DNA of 64,000 bases, taken from contig NC_090699.1 in NCBI RefSeq assembly GCF_040954835.1, positions 16,051,817 to 16,115,816 of the forward strand, read 5' to 3'. Within the stretch, counting starts at the first letter, position 1. Each line of letters begins with the position of its first letter. The notes beneath the pieces were generated by a model. It saw only the letters and a list, made by a program, of their open reading frames with translations, was not told the origin of the DNA and did no database searches. A program made the translations under genes and the position numbers. This document shows positions 32,225-42,109 of the stretch, piece by piece. The DNA is from Lepisosteus oculatus. Its lineage: Eukaryota > Chordata > Actinopteri > Semionotiformes > Lepisosteidae.

Positions 32225-32620
32225 TTTAATCATGGCAGGACAGCTTGTTCCACACTCCCACCACCCTCCGTGTAACGTAATGCCCCCTGTCCCGACTGGA
32301 GGATCTCATCCAGCTGTTTCCTGAGTCAGGGTATCGGCTTTAACAGCATGGCTGGGCAGCTTGTTCCCCACTCCCACCACCCTCTGTGTAAACTAGTGCC
32401 TTGTGTTTTAAGTTTTAAATGCGGTTCCACGTAGATTCCACCTGTGCGTCTGGTTCGTGTCTCAGTGATGACTCTGAGTAAATCCGCTGGGTTGACGGTT
32501 AGGATTTTGAATACTTGTGTCAGAGCAGAAACAACTTTTTCTAAGAACACACAAATGACAGGAGGCCATTCAGCCCATACGGGCTCTTGAGTTGCTAGTA
32601 GATGCATTTAAATACAGTGA
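32225..32620 (-). mobile_element. CR1-like LINE 3' tail fragment, two units plus upstream ORF scrap
   Basis: Two reverse-oriented copies of the terminal motif (CACACTCCCACCACCCTCCG and CCACTCCCACCACCCTCTGT on the plus strand) are followed rightward by a decayed ORF piece (AVLTVNPADL-like, compare VFKILKDISPVNP at 4.5 kb). The extreme end near 32560 has AGGAGGCCATTCAGCCCATA. Confidence 0.55.
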
Positions 32621-33307
32621 TATTATTTTAGATTCATGAAATATGTTGTACCGGACTACACTCTATTCAGTTTGCCCTTCTCCTGAAATGAGATCTTTCC
32701 CCACAGTGTGAACCATGTCGGGGATTTTTCACAGTGTGTTTAAGCAGGCGTGAGTGTGCAGCTGAGACCAGAGACCAGAGAGGAAACACCCGAGACCTGA
32801 TCCGATAAATAAGATGTTTCGATCCCCCTGGGAAACCCAGAAGTGGCTAACTTGGAATGTAACCTGAGATATGAGGAGAGATGATCCTGGCACATTAAAA
32901 TGTGAAGTGAAGTCCTGGAAATCAAGCTCTTCCTTCCTGAATCCGTCGTTGAGAACACTAACGCCTCTGTTAGAATTTGTTCCACATAGATAAGTGTTGG
33001 TTGATCTTATATCCTTGTGGTTTTCTATTGCCCTGCAGACAGCTGAGGGGTTAGCAATGCCAGAGCTGTACAACATGGAGAGATCTGCCAATCAAATGTC
33101 TTGCAGTTTCATGGGATTTGCTTTTCGTCTTGAGCATCTCTTTATGACACAACAGACTCCCTCTGATGGCCTGTAGTTAAAAAGGCCAATGATACAACCG
33201 TGAATTTAGCGACCCTCTGCCCCTTTGTGCATGCTGTAGTGCTTTAAAATTGAATTGCTTGCCACTGACGCACATAAAGCTGCTAATGAAAGAATCCATT
33301 TTAGCCC
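32621..33307. other. Gene-free AT-rich stretch
   Basis: No recognised feature. Confidence 0.25.
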
Positions 33308-33395
33308 AGTGAACCCTAAACCTAACCTAACCCTAGCCCTAACCTTAACCTTAGCCATTACCCTAGTCCTAACCCGAACCCTAACCCTAAACCCT
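33308..33395. repeat. Interstitial telomere-like repeat (degenerate CCCTAA)
   Basis: About 14 units of CCCTAA and variants (CCTAAC, CCTTAA, CCCGAA) fill roughly 88 bases. The vertebrate telomere strand is TTAGGG. This is an internal, decayed copy, and it ends 5 bp from a solo LTR. Confidence 0.8.
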
Positions 33396-33400
33396 GTTTC

Positions 33401-33931
33401 TGCAACGGTTGCCGGGTGAGGCTCCCGTGGAAAGAGTATTTTAAGACCCTATGCGAGGCGGCCAATCCGGAAAGGAATAGGGAACGGAGTTGAGGGAAGA
33501 CACACAAGGTTTATTGGTGCTCACTGTGATGACAGGGAAGTCCATGCAGAAGTGAAGGGTAGGCATCCACTCCCAACAAATCCAGGTTCCACAGGAGAAT
33601 CAGGAAACAATCCATATATCAGGAAATCCATCCGGAGACAAAACAGGAACAGACACACAAAAAAAACAAGAACCAGGAATATGGGGCTTCGTCCCAGGCC
33701 CCGGGCTCAGAAGGTCAGGGTGACTACTACTGGCCTATACCCTCAGACTTCCCCGTGAAGCCTGGTGGTAGGCAGGCCATAAGACAACCATTTTCCAAAG
33801 CCAAGTCCCGAAGGCTGGGGGAAGAAAACTTAGATAAGAGACTGAACTAGACACACCAGGAAGTAATAATTAAAAGGACTACCTAGAGAGGATAAGAGCG
33901 CCCTCTGGAGGAAGGGATGTCGGCCGTGACA
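33401..33931 (-). mobile_element. Solo LTR, Gypsy/Ty3-like fossil, 531 bp
   Basis: The segment begins TGCAACGG and ends GTGACA on the plus strand, and so has TG...CA termini. It is flanked by the 5-bp direct repeat GTTTC at 33396-33400 and 33932-33936. Read on the minus strand it starts TGTCACGGCCGAC, a start typical of fish Gypsy-type LTRs, and it has an AATAAA near 33509. No internal region is present, so it is the remnant of recombination between two LTRs. Intact flanking repeats suggest moderate age. Confidence 0.65.
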
Positions 33932-33939
33932 GTTTCATT

Positions 33940-34950
33940 TTGGGGTGTAAAGCACAGATTCCAGATGTTCCAGTCTAGTGGGGTAAGATCTGGTGAGAGG
34001 TCATTCCGGTGGGTCATGGCGTCATGTCCATCTCAAAGCCAGTTTCGTACGGAAGAAATGTGTATTTTCTGTGGATCCACACTTTTAATCGACCCTGTAG
34101 AAACTCATTTTAATCAAACTTCCCCCAAGCTGAATATCTCTGATACTAACCAAGTTTCATTTAAACCCAACAGCTGGCTTCACCTGTATCCAATGAGAAG
34201 ATGCATCGCAAGGAGTGTTTGAATTATGAGCTTCATGTGTGATAAGTAACAGGTGGTGGAAGCTGTCTGCAGAAAAGTAACCCTTCATAAACCAGGAGTG
34301 ATCAGGGTGAACACATTTCTCCACTCGCTTTTGAAAAGTAAAGCCCAAATTCTCATGCTTCATGTCTGCATTAATTAACGAAATGGGCCAACAGAAAGCA
34401 GGGCGGTGGGACATTAACTTCCTTTTCAGATGGTGATGTCACTGATCCTGCGATTATTTTTTTTCTAAAACATACTAAGAATTTAGATGTAAATAAGGAT
34501 GCTAACTCTGGATTTTGTAAAAAAAGATTAACTAAATTGCAGTAATGATTTCTGCACTGAGAGACAAATTGGAATTTACAGTGCATGGGACTGTGTTCTG
34601 CAGCACTCGCCAGTAGCATTGCTATTGAGATGGTGAATTTAGTTACACATGAAGAGGGCTTAATATGCTTAATATTATTACTCTTGAGTGTGACTCTTGG
34701 CAGTATCATCTTTGAATTAAAAAACTCACCTGGTTAAGTTTCTATTAAGAAAGGAGACACTGGGCGTGTGACAAATTAGATATACCCCTGATCTGATCTT
34801 CATTGTGTAAGTGAGGACTTGATGAGTATTTGCACTTTAAGGGGCTGAAGGCATGATCAGCTTTTAAGGAAGTTGTCTTAAAAATATGAAGGGAAAATCA
34901 ATCCTTCTATTGACTGAAGAGGGAGGTGATGATATCTTAACCGACAGCAC
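33940..34950. other. Intergenic AT-rich stretch upstream of the avidin gene
   Basis: No exon or repeat family seen. A TTATAAG motif near 34957 lies about 95 bp upstream of the avidin ATG and may be its TATA box. Confidence 0.3.
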
Positions 34951-35054
34951 GGAGCAGTTATAAGTGAGCGCAAACTGTCCCGACTCTCACTGCTCTGACA
35001 GAACAGGCTACTGCAGACAGGAGACACAGCGGAGACGCCCCAATCGTCCACAAC

Positions 35055-37986
35055 ATGTCCTCTTCCAACACGAGACTGGGAACGGTCCTCCTCTCTCTCA
35101 CGCTGATCTCTTGGATCGCTGGGGCTGAGTGCTTTGTCATCAAGAAGGTAAGCTGCTTATCTGCTGGGGTGTCTTGGCTCACCCCTAATTAATAAGCCAT
35201 ACGCAATTTGAACCCTGTGCTGCATGAATCACCAGCACTTTAGTACAAGCAGTGCAGGGCAGCATCTATCACAGCAGGTGACCCACAAGGTCAGTTACAG
35301 TTACAGTAATATTTTTGTGTCTTCCCAAACTTAACGGTCTGAGGAAAAGATCTGATAGGACTTTCTTAGTGACAAAATAGACTGTGTATTTTCTTATAGT
35401 TTTTTTCAATGACAGTACAGATGGCTCCTTGCTCAGTTTTTTACTAGAGACCTTGTGCTGTTGCAAATGCTTCACCATGAACTTATTTAATTGAGGACAG
35501 TGGTTTCAACAACATGACAGGGCTGCTTGTGCCACACTCCCACCATCCCTTCTGTAAAGAAGCACCTCCTGTTCTCAGTTTTAACTGTGCTTCCCTGTGT
35601 GTTCTATTTGATAACTCTGGTCCATGTCTTACTGTTGTTGTGTCCAACAAAGCAGACACGATCCGGGTGTGTATGAAGCAGGCATGACCTTTACTACAGT
35701 ACGTGTGCACACGGAAGCCAAAGCCGATGAAGCACTGACTCAACTCACTGATACAAAAGGATGCTTTTTATACAACATCACAAATAGAAAACCCACCCAG
35801 AACAGTTCCAGTACAATTCCATACCATATACAGTATGGTGTCAAGCCAAGATACATGATAAACTGTAAGAATATTCTTGGGTTCCTTTAATTATTGTTTA
35901 AGCAGGCATTGTGTACTTCTAGATTTTGTTAATCATGGCTTAAGCAGATATCAGGCACTCTCATTTTTGGTCAGTCTGCCCAAAGCTGGTTCTGCCCTTC
36001 ATGTTCCGGGCATGCAGCCAGCTCACACTTAAGTTGCAGTTAGTAATTTTCCATTATTCTAGCAGGATAGTTAGTAAATGATGTTAGTAACTTATTTACA
36101 CAGTAAAAGCAAACTAGTGAATTAAGGGAAATAAATGTTTGATCCCTCACTGTCCATTCTGAAGAATGGATTGACTCTGTTGATGTCTTTCAATACAGTT
36201 CAAAATCTTCAAAGATTCAGTTCCTTCAGTCTGTCGGTGTGGGACACTCCCTTCAGACTAAAGAGCCTCAGTTCCTTCAGTCTGTCAGTGTGGGACACTC
36301 CCTTCAGACTAAAGAGCCTCAGTTCCTTCAGCCTGTCAGTTTGGGACACTCCCTTCAGACTAAAGAGCCTCAGTTCCTTCAGCCTGTCAGTGTGGGACAC
36401 TCCCTTCTGACTAAAGAGACTCAGTTCCTTCAGCCTGTCAGTGTGGGGCACTCCCTTCAGACTAAAGAGACTTAGTTCCTCCAGAGAGACGTGAGACATT
36501 ACTTATAGCTCCAGAATGTATCTGGTTTCTCGTCTCTCGACTGATTCCAGAGCTGCAACATCTTTCATATAGCGTGGCGACCAAAATTGTACTTGATATT
36601 CTAATGAGGCCTTACTGATGAATTATACAGTTTATTCACTCCCTGGATTTAAACTCTACACTTTTTACTGTATATCCCAGCATTCTGTTTGCCTTTTCAA
36701 TACAGAGCTGTGTGCCTTTTTCCTGATGAACGATCCCTGCGATCCCGTTCCGAATGTCATTTCAGTGCAACCTTCAAGGACAGTGGAAGAATGAGCTGGG
36801 CTCCAACATGACTCTCGGTGCTCCAGATAGAAATGGCTTTTTCACCGGCACCTACCTTACTGCAGTGACTGCCAACAAAACCCTTGTCATCAAGCAGTCA
36901 CCACTCACGGGAAACCTGAACATGTTCACTGCCAATGCTCAACAAAGAGTGTTTGGGTTCCTGGTCAACTGGACTTTTTCAGGTAGGGGAATCTTTTTCT
37001 CCAGTTGTCTTCCCAAACTTTCAGTTACCTTCTCCTACCTGTTTTCCTACAAAGTCTGTCTATACTGAATCAAGATTTCCTGGCTCGCATTTTCATACCT
37101 TAATATTCTGCTACAGAGGTGTCGTTCTTTCAAAAAGGGTTTTGAAAAGTGCAGGATCTGCTGCCCTCCTCTGGCCATTCATACACCGTCACTCAGCCGG
37201 GGTCTGCAGTGTAAATCCAGCCAGCGGGCAGCAGCTCTCCAGGAGCGCAGTCAGACAGCTGTGTGTTCTTGCAGCAGAGGAGGGGGCGGAGCTGCAGGCT
37301 AGGCCCCGCCCCATTGTGGAGACGTTTCATTCATGAGCACCAAAGTAGTGGGCGAACCTGATGACTGTGGGAAATGCACATCCCATTAAAAATGAAAGTG
37401 TTGAGATGATGGCACGCTGTCTCTCTCACAGCCTGTGCTGTTTCTGTGCAGACTCTGTGACCTCCTTCGTCGGGCAGTGCTTCGTGCAGAAGGATGGCAC
37501 TGAACGCCTTCAGATGACATGGCTGCTCAGGGGCTTAGCGGCCACAGAGGAGGACAACTGGTCCCAGACCAGGCGAGTTCACTGCGTGTTCATTCTGGGG
37601 CAGGCGGCGCACTGTAATGCTCAGTCCTCTTCTTCCCATCATGCACCTAGTCATCAGTGTCCAGGACGAACTGGGACGGGTGTTGACCCCTTCAGACCAA
37701 AGGGCATCTTTTCATACGATTCCGACAGCTGTAGCGTTCAGTCTCTCCACACTGCCTCTACGGCCACATTTTGAGTGGTCAATTGAACAGATCAACTTTT
37801 AGGTAACGCCAGGCTGACCAATCTTGGCCTGGACATCTGGCCATGGAATGGTGTGCTGAGATCTGAAAAACATGAAAATTAATTAAAACAACTACCGATA
37901 ACTCTGATACAAAACTGGCATTAACATACTTCTTGATGTTTTTCATGCACAGGGTCGGCACAAATGTGTTTACTCGTCTGTGGTGA
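35055..37986 (+). CDS. avd: Avidin-family biotin-binding protein, 4 exons, 154 aa
   Basis: Secreted biotin-binding beta-barrel protein that by family should act as a tetramer depriving microbes of biotin. Exons: 35055-35147, 36766-36982, 37452-37572 and 37953-37986 (TGA). Residues 1 to about 24 are a signal peptide. The exon-2 start gives C32, partner of C113 in the avidin disulfide. Residues matching chicken avidin biotin contacts are N40, L42, S44, Y61, T63, T66, W100, F102, S103, S105, T107, F109, W127, L129, W140 and N148. Only avidin T40 is changed (N68). The glycosylation sequon NMT at 45-47 is at the avidin position. Length equals chicken avidin (152 with signal). The last intron begins with GC (CAG|GCGAGT), and only this donor keeps the frame into VGTNVFTRLW. 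Intron 1 contains LINE fragments. Confidence 0.95.
35485..35600 (-). mobile_element. CR1-like LINE 3' tail fragment in avidin intron 1
   Basis: TGCCACACTCCCACCATCCC and AGAAGCACCTCCTGTTCTCA form the reverse of the terminal motif. Confidence 0.5.
36150..36640 (-). mobile_element. CR1-like LINE ORF2 C-terminal fragment in avidin intron 1
   Basis: The minus strand reads SVRPHLEYQVQFWSPRYMKD then VAALESVERRETRYI, followed by repeats of the LFSLKG module. It is the same domain, and the same amplified module, as at 18.75-19.4 kb. It ends only about 130 bp before avidin exon 2. Confidence 0.65.
36209..36490 (-). repeat. 51-bp (17-codon) in-frame array, 5-6 units, within a LINE ORF
   Basis: The unit on the minus strand translates as [17 protein letters not shown]. 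It is homologous to the unit at 18888-19397, but with lineage-specific differences shared by all copies here (HTDRLKE against PTDRLEE). Confidence 0.9.
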
Positions 37987-38097
37987 GAGATCTCAGAAGA
38001 AAACAACAGGCGTGGGGCTTCAGTCTGCAGTTTCTCCAATAGAGTGTCAGTTTGCAGTCTGCAGGGTTGTATCCTATAGAATGAGTCATGACTCCAC

Positions 38098-38103
38098 AAT
38101 AAA
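38098..38103 (+). promoter_or_regulatory. Avidin polyadenylation signal
   Basis: AATAAA lies 112 bp after the avidin stop codon, giving a short 3' UTR. It is the first canonical hexamer downstream. Confidence 0.6.
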
Positions 38104-38109
38104 GCATCC

Positions 38110-38439
38110 TCTCGTTACACTGTGTGCAGTAGCCATTATTTCACTTTCAAAATGACTAGGTGGAAAACAAACATTTGATGTGGTCAGGTCAACAGAAATC
38201 AGCTTTATTTTTTACCATGCCAGAAAGAGATTAGGACCTAAGGAATCCACTGGAGAGAGGGAAAAATTTCACAATCAGGCCTTGGGCATCAACTCCACAA
38301 TCCATTACCCTGAATCATGTAGTATTATTGTCCACGGGGGGGACAGTCCAACACAACACAGTGACAAACACACATCAGTATCAATGTCGATACATCAGTG
38401 TTACAGGAGATAGGAGACAAGAGACAAGGTAGTGACTTT
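38110..38439. other. Intergenic stretch
   Basis: Probably part of the 3' end of the LINE that follows (the minus-strand end is not sharply defined). No gene is seen. Confidence 0.25.
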
Positions 38440-39180
38440 GCGTTGTTTAAGAGTGTAATTGCAGTGGGGATGAAAGATTTCTGAGTCTGGTGGTTTTACA
38501 CCTGGGGGCACAGAGGCGTCTCCCAGATGGGAGATGTGTGAATTCGCGATGGAGGGGGTGAGACACACACTCCCTGATGCTTTTGGCTTTCTTAGTCACC
38601 CTCTGTTTGTAAAGGATACTGAAGTTGATTTTATTTTTTATTCTGACGCTTATATTCACTAATTTATCCAGCCTGTTACAATTCCCGGTACTTTTGTTGC
38701 CAAACCAGGAAGTGAAGCAGTATGTTAAGACACTTTCAATGAATGATTTGTAGAAAAGTGTCAGAATAGTTTCATCTACCTTGAAGTAGTTCAGGTGGGG
38801 AGCTGCGTCAGCATGCGGAGGCTGCAAAGGCACAAGTAAAGGTTTATTCCATACTGAAAAGAGAAGACAGAAAACACAACGTTTCGGCCGAGGAGCCTCC
38901 TCAGGTGTGAAGAAGGTCAGCCCGAGACTGACCTGAAGAAGGCTCCACGGCCGAAACGTTGTGTTTTCTGTCTTCTCTTTTCAGCATGGAATAAACCTTT
39001 GCTTGTGCCTTTGCTACCTTAAAGTAGCTGAGTTTCCTAAGAAAGAAAAGTCTCTGTTGGCCTTTTTAATAGAAAGTGCCACAACATTTGTCCCATTTCA
39101 GGTTTTTGTCAATGACCAGTCCCAAGTACTTGTAGTCATCGACAATTTCAATAGGCTGCCCTTCAGTTAAAGTGGGTTGG
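38440..39180 (-). mobile_element. Jockey/CR1-group LINE ORF fragment, split by an insertion
   Basis: Reading the minus strand from the right: PIEIVDDYKYLGLVIDKNLK, RLFFLRKLSYF, then after the insertion FYKSFIESVLTYCFTSWFGN, ISVRIKNKINFSILYKQRVT and REFTHLPSGRRLCAPRCKT. These are the usual last 200 residues of the reverse transcriptase. The same family occurs at 50.8-52.7 kb. The element at 38790-39013 sits inside it. Confidence 0.65.
38790..39013. mobile_element. Foldback (MITE-like) element, 224 bp, inserted in a LINE
   Basis: Two arms of about 70 bp are nearly perfect inverted repeats: GCAAAGGCACAAG.AAAGGTT at the left and its complement at the right. Both arms contain GAAAAGAGAAGACAGAAAAC and ACAACGTTTCGGCCG. 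The insert is bounded by CTACCTTGAAGTAG (38776-38789) and CTACCTTAAAGTAG (39014-39027). This is a 14-bp duplication of LINE sequence with one mismatch. It encodes no protein. Single arms occur at 13035-13125 and 39765-39862. Confidence 0.7.
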
Positions 39181-39764
39181 GGGGGTTGTATTTTTCCTAA
39201 AATAAATGGTGTGCTTTTCTATTTGAATAGTTATGGCTTAGCTGCCATGCATTACAAAATGCTATAGGAGCCCAACTCCACTAATATTCCAGACCAGACA
39301 AGTGTGGCTGTAACTTTAAGGAAGGAACGGTGACCTCTATGCAGGAGATGGGAGACCTGCGCAGTTCCAGGTTACGGGCTTCAGGGCTGAGTCCGCTGGT
39401 GCAGCTACTTAACACCCTAGATCACAGATTTAAAACCGCAGCCTGAGGGTGTCACAACACTTCTCAGAACTGGTGAGCACCCTTCAGTTCAGTTTGTCTT
39501 GTTCAGCAGCAACAAGTTAAATAACAGACAACTTGAAAAAAGCAAGTCAGACAAGCAGTGTGAGAAGAAAAAAAAACAGCAGTGTGAGCCAGTGGTAGGG
39601 GTAGAGTTCAGTAATCTGACAGTTTGAGGGAAAAAAACAGTCTGGGAATCTGGAAGTTTGTGCCTTTATGCTCCTATAATGTGTACCAGAGGGAAGGGCC
39701 GAGAAAACTGAGAAACCAGGGTGACTGGTATCCTTAGTGATACTTAAAGCCTTCCTCAGACAGC
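39181..39764. other. Intergenic stretch
   Basis: No recognised exon or repeat. Confidence 0.25.
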
Positions 39765-39862
39765 AAGCTGTAAAAATACAAGGAATAGGTTTATTCAATG
39801 CTAAAAAGAGAAGAAAGAAAACACAACGTTCCGGCCGTGGAGCCTTCTTCAGGTGTGAACAC
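39765..39862. mobile_element. Single arm of the foldback element
   Basis: AATAGGTTTATTCAATGCTA, AAAGAGAAGAAAGAAAACAC and AACGTTCCGGCCGTGGAGCC match the left arm of the element at 38790. The second arm is absent. Confidence 0.6.
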
Positions 39863-39909
39863 AAATGGCAGAGTGCTCCCTTAGCATGATGCCGAGAAAC
39901 CTGAAGCGA

Positions 39910-39982
39910 GGGGGATTAGCTCAAACGGTAGAGCGCTCGCTTAGCATGCGAGAGGTAGCGGGATCGATGCCCGCATCCTCCA
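39910..39982 (+). tRNA. tRNA-Ala (AGC)
   Basis: A 73-nt cloverleaf: acceptor GGGGGAT pairs with ATCCTCC (one G-U), D-arm TAGCTCAAACGGTAGAGC, anticodon loop with AGC in TTAGCAT, T-arm GCGGGATCGATGCCCGC and discriminator A. The body is nearly identical to vertebrate tRNA-Ala-AGC. A degenerate copy of part of it (GCAGAGTGCTCCCTTAGCAT) lies just upstream near 39867-39886. Confidence 0.95.
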
Positions 39983-40700
39983 GGTGGGAGCCAGGTGCTC
40001 TCCTTTAGCCTCTGCGACTTCTGATAGGTTCTCCTCCGCTCAACGTCCTTCAGCTGTCAAGCATTGAAGGGCCACGCCTCCTTCCCCACCTCAGTCTGCA
40101 CCGAGTGCGTCTCCAGCATTTTCTCGTCCGATTTGGCAGCTTAGCAAATGAAAAGTATATCCGAGTGAAAACAGTGCTGAGAATACTCTCACGAATCCTT
40201 AGAAGACGTGCGTTTGATCAACGATTGCTTAACATTCACAGTCGAGCCATCAAGCTCGTAGTTTTCCTTCAAATATTGAAAGCTGTCAGCGAGCACATCA
40301 CGCTCTGCAGGACGGTGAAGTATTTTGAGTACTTAAACAGAAAGAAGAGCAGACAGCTCCGCAAATATGCGAGGCGCAGAGAGCGCAAGGCGAGCCCCGC
40401 ACACGTTTCGGTGCTGAGAGAGGGCGGTTTTTGCTTCTGCATTTCTCAAGTAATGGCACATGACAACAAGCGATCGCGGTGCTCATTTACCACATAGCGG
40501 TGAGGAGTTTTCAGGACGGGTTCTTTTGAACGAGCAACGAGGTTGCCGCCTTGGACAGCTGACTGCACGCTGTCATTGTGCCACGTGATGAGGATTGACC
40601 AGGCTCCTTCAGTCATCAGTCACCTTCCATCGTTTGCCGAAAGCAGACGCTGCGAGGTGATGTGGATATCAGGTCCCAGGAGTGTGGAAGAGGAGGAAAA
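39983..40700. other. Spacer in the tRNA cluster with a basic 130-codon ORF
   Basis: GC-rich spacer. An ATG at 40105 opens 130 codons of an Arg/Lys-rich sequence without family resemblance, which I regard as incidental. The 3' flank of tRNA-Ala-AGC shares short blocks with that of the next tRNA-Ala (TCCTTTA, GCCACGCC, GTGCGTCTCC). Confidence 0.3.
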
Positions 40701-40772
40701 GGGCTCGTCCGGGATTTGAACCCGGGACCTCTCGCACCCAAAGCGAGAATCATACGCCTAGACCAACGAGCC
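40701..40772 (-). tRNA. tRNA-Pro (TGG)
   Basis: On the minus strand GGCTCGT pairs with ACGAGCC and is followed by discriminator C. The anticodon loop CTTTGGGTG gives TGG, and the B box is GGTTCAAATCC. It closely matches vertebrate tRNA-Pro. Confidence 0.95.
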
Positions 40773-40961
40773 ACAGCGACTCTTCCGCTTCTGTGTTGTC
40801 AGCGAGCTGGAGGACGGGGGGAGGCGTCATTCGCTCGTCCCGTCAGACCTTCATCAATAAGTCAAGAAAGCCGACTGCCTTGCAGGCGAAGGGCAGTGGA
40901 CGGCGCCCGGTAAGAGGGGGACAAGCGGCACAAGGCGACGCCGAGGAGGAAGGCACAGCGA

Positions 40962-41034
40962 GGGGGATTAGCTCACATGGTAGAGCGCTCGCTTTGCATG
41001 CGAGAGGTAGCGGGATCGATGCCCGCATCCTCCA
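40962..41034 (+). tRNA. tRNA-Ala (TGC)
   Basis: A 73-nt cloverleaf identical to the AGC gene except for the D-loop (TCACATGG) and anticodon (TTTGCAT, TGC). It is probably a duplicate of the same ancestral gene. Confidence 0.95.
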
Positions 41035-41441
41035 GGTGTACGCTGAGCGCTCGGTGTGCCGAAAGGTGTCCTTTAACCCCTGATCACGCCTTGCGAGGAG
41101 AGTGTGAAGCGTTTTGCAGCCACGCCCCCTTTTCATCTTCTCTCTGGCTTAAGTGCGTCTCCGCCACTCTCTCTTGACACTTCATGGCAGCATGTCAGGG
41201 GTCCGAGTGATGTTTTTAATGGCTGAGTGAGGGCACGACGCTGAAGCAGAGAGGCCATTTCAGCCAGAGAGACTTGTGCTAGGTAAGCTGTGAAAGACAG
41301 ACTCGCGACAGAAACAAAGCCTAAAAGTCTCGGGTGAGATCAAAAGGCAAATGCAACACCCAGCAGAGGGCGTCACAAGATTAGGGAACAGGCGTCTGAA
41401 ATCCCTGTGAGGCAAACTTTCCGGCCTGAACGCTGCAGCTG
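41035..41441. other. Spacer in the tRNA cluster
   Basis: No further RNA gene or exon seen. Confidence 0.25.
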
Positions 41442-41514
41442 GCCTCGTTGGCGTAGTAGGTAGTGCGTCAGTCTCATAATCTGAAGGTCGTGAGTTCGAT
41501 CCTCACACGGGGCA
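41442..41514 (+). tRNA. tRNA-Met (CAT), elongator
   Basis: The acceptor GCCTCGT pairs with ACGGGGC (with G-U), D-arm TGGCGTAGTAGGTAGTGC, anticodon CAT within CTCATAATC, B box GAGTTCGATCC, discriminator A. The elongator type is inferred from its match to vertebrate tRNA-Met-CAT (GCCTCGTTAGCGCAGTAGG). Confidence 0.93.
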
Positions 41515-42109
41515 GGGCCACTTGCTCTCTTGCTCTTTTCAGACACTTGCAGCAACTATTCGCTCAGAACCACGTCTGCTTGCCTACCACGTGGAAAGAT
41601 GAGATATAATCCTACACATACAGTATGCACGTTACCACACTGCATGTTGGATTGTGGACTTGCTGTTGCTTGTAGTATTTCATCTGTAGAACATTCATTT
41701 GCTCAGCCCTACTTTCCAAGATGTGTCCGTTCCATGCTGTACCGAAGTGTTTTTTCTGCTATCCATAGTGTTCCTTACCATTGCGTTCACTAACACCTTT
41801 GATGATCATCTCAGCAGTTTGATAGAAATGTCACAATGCCTTAAGACACAGATAAAGTTCAGAGGTGGCCTTCACCAACAACAGTGACTGAGATTCACAC
41901 ATTTATTCCATTGTAACACTCTGTGCTTTGCAGAGTCCAAGTAACAGCCTTTTAACAGACCCCCTGAGATATCTGGAATTAAGCAAAATACTGAATGCGG
42001 GTCTGTTAAAATATTTTAGTTACATTTTCATAATTTAGACAGAAGCTCTGTTTGATTCTGAAATTAAAAAGGTCACACGTGACTAAGATCAGCACCTCTG
42101 TTTGAGAGA
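41515..42109. other. Intergenic AT-rich stretch
   Basis: No recognised feature. Confidence 0.25.

Noticed and set aside
40105-40497. A 130-codon Arg/Lys-rich ORF between tRNA genes.
   Set aside because: No recognisable motif, no promoter or poly(A) context and no family resemblance. It is probably chance in GC-rich spacer.
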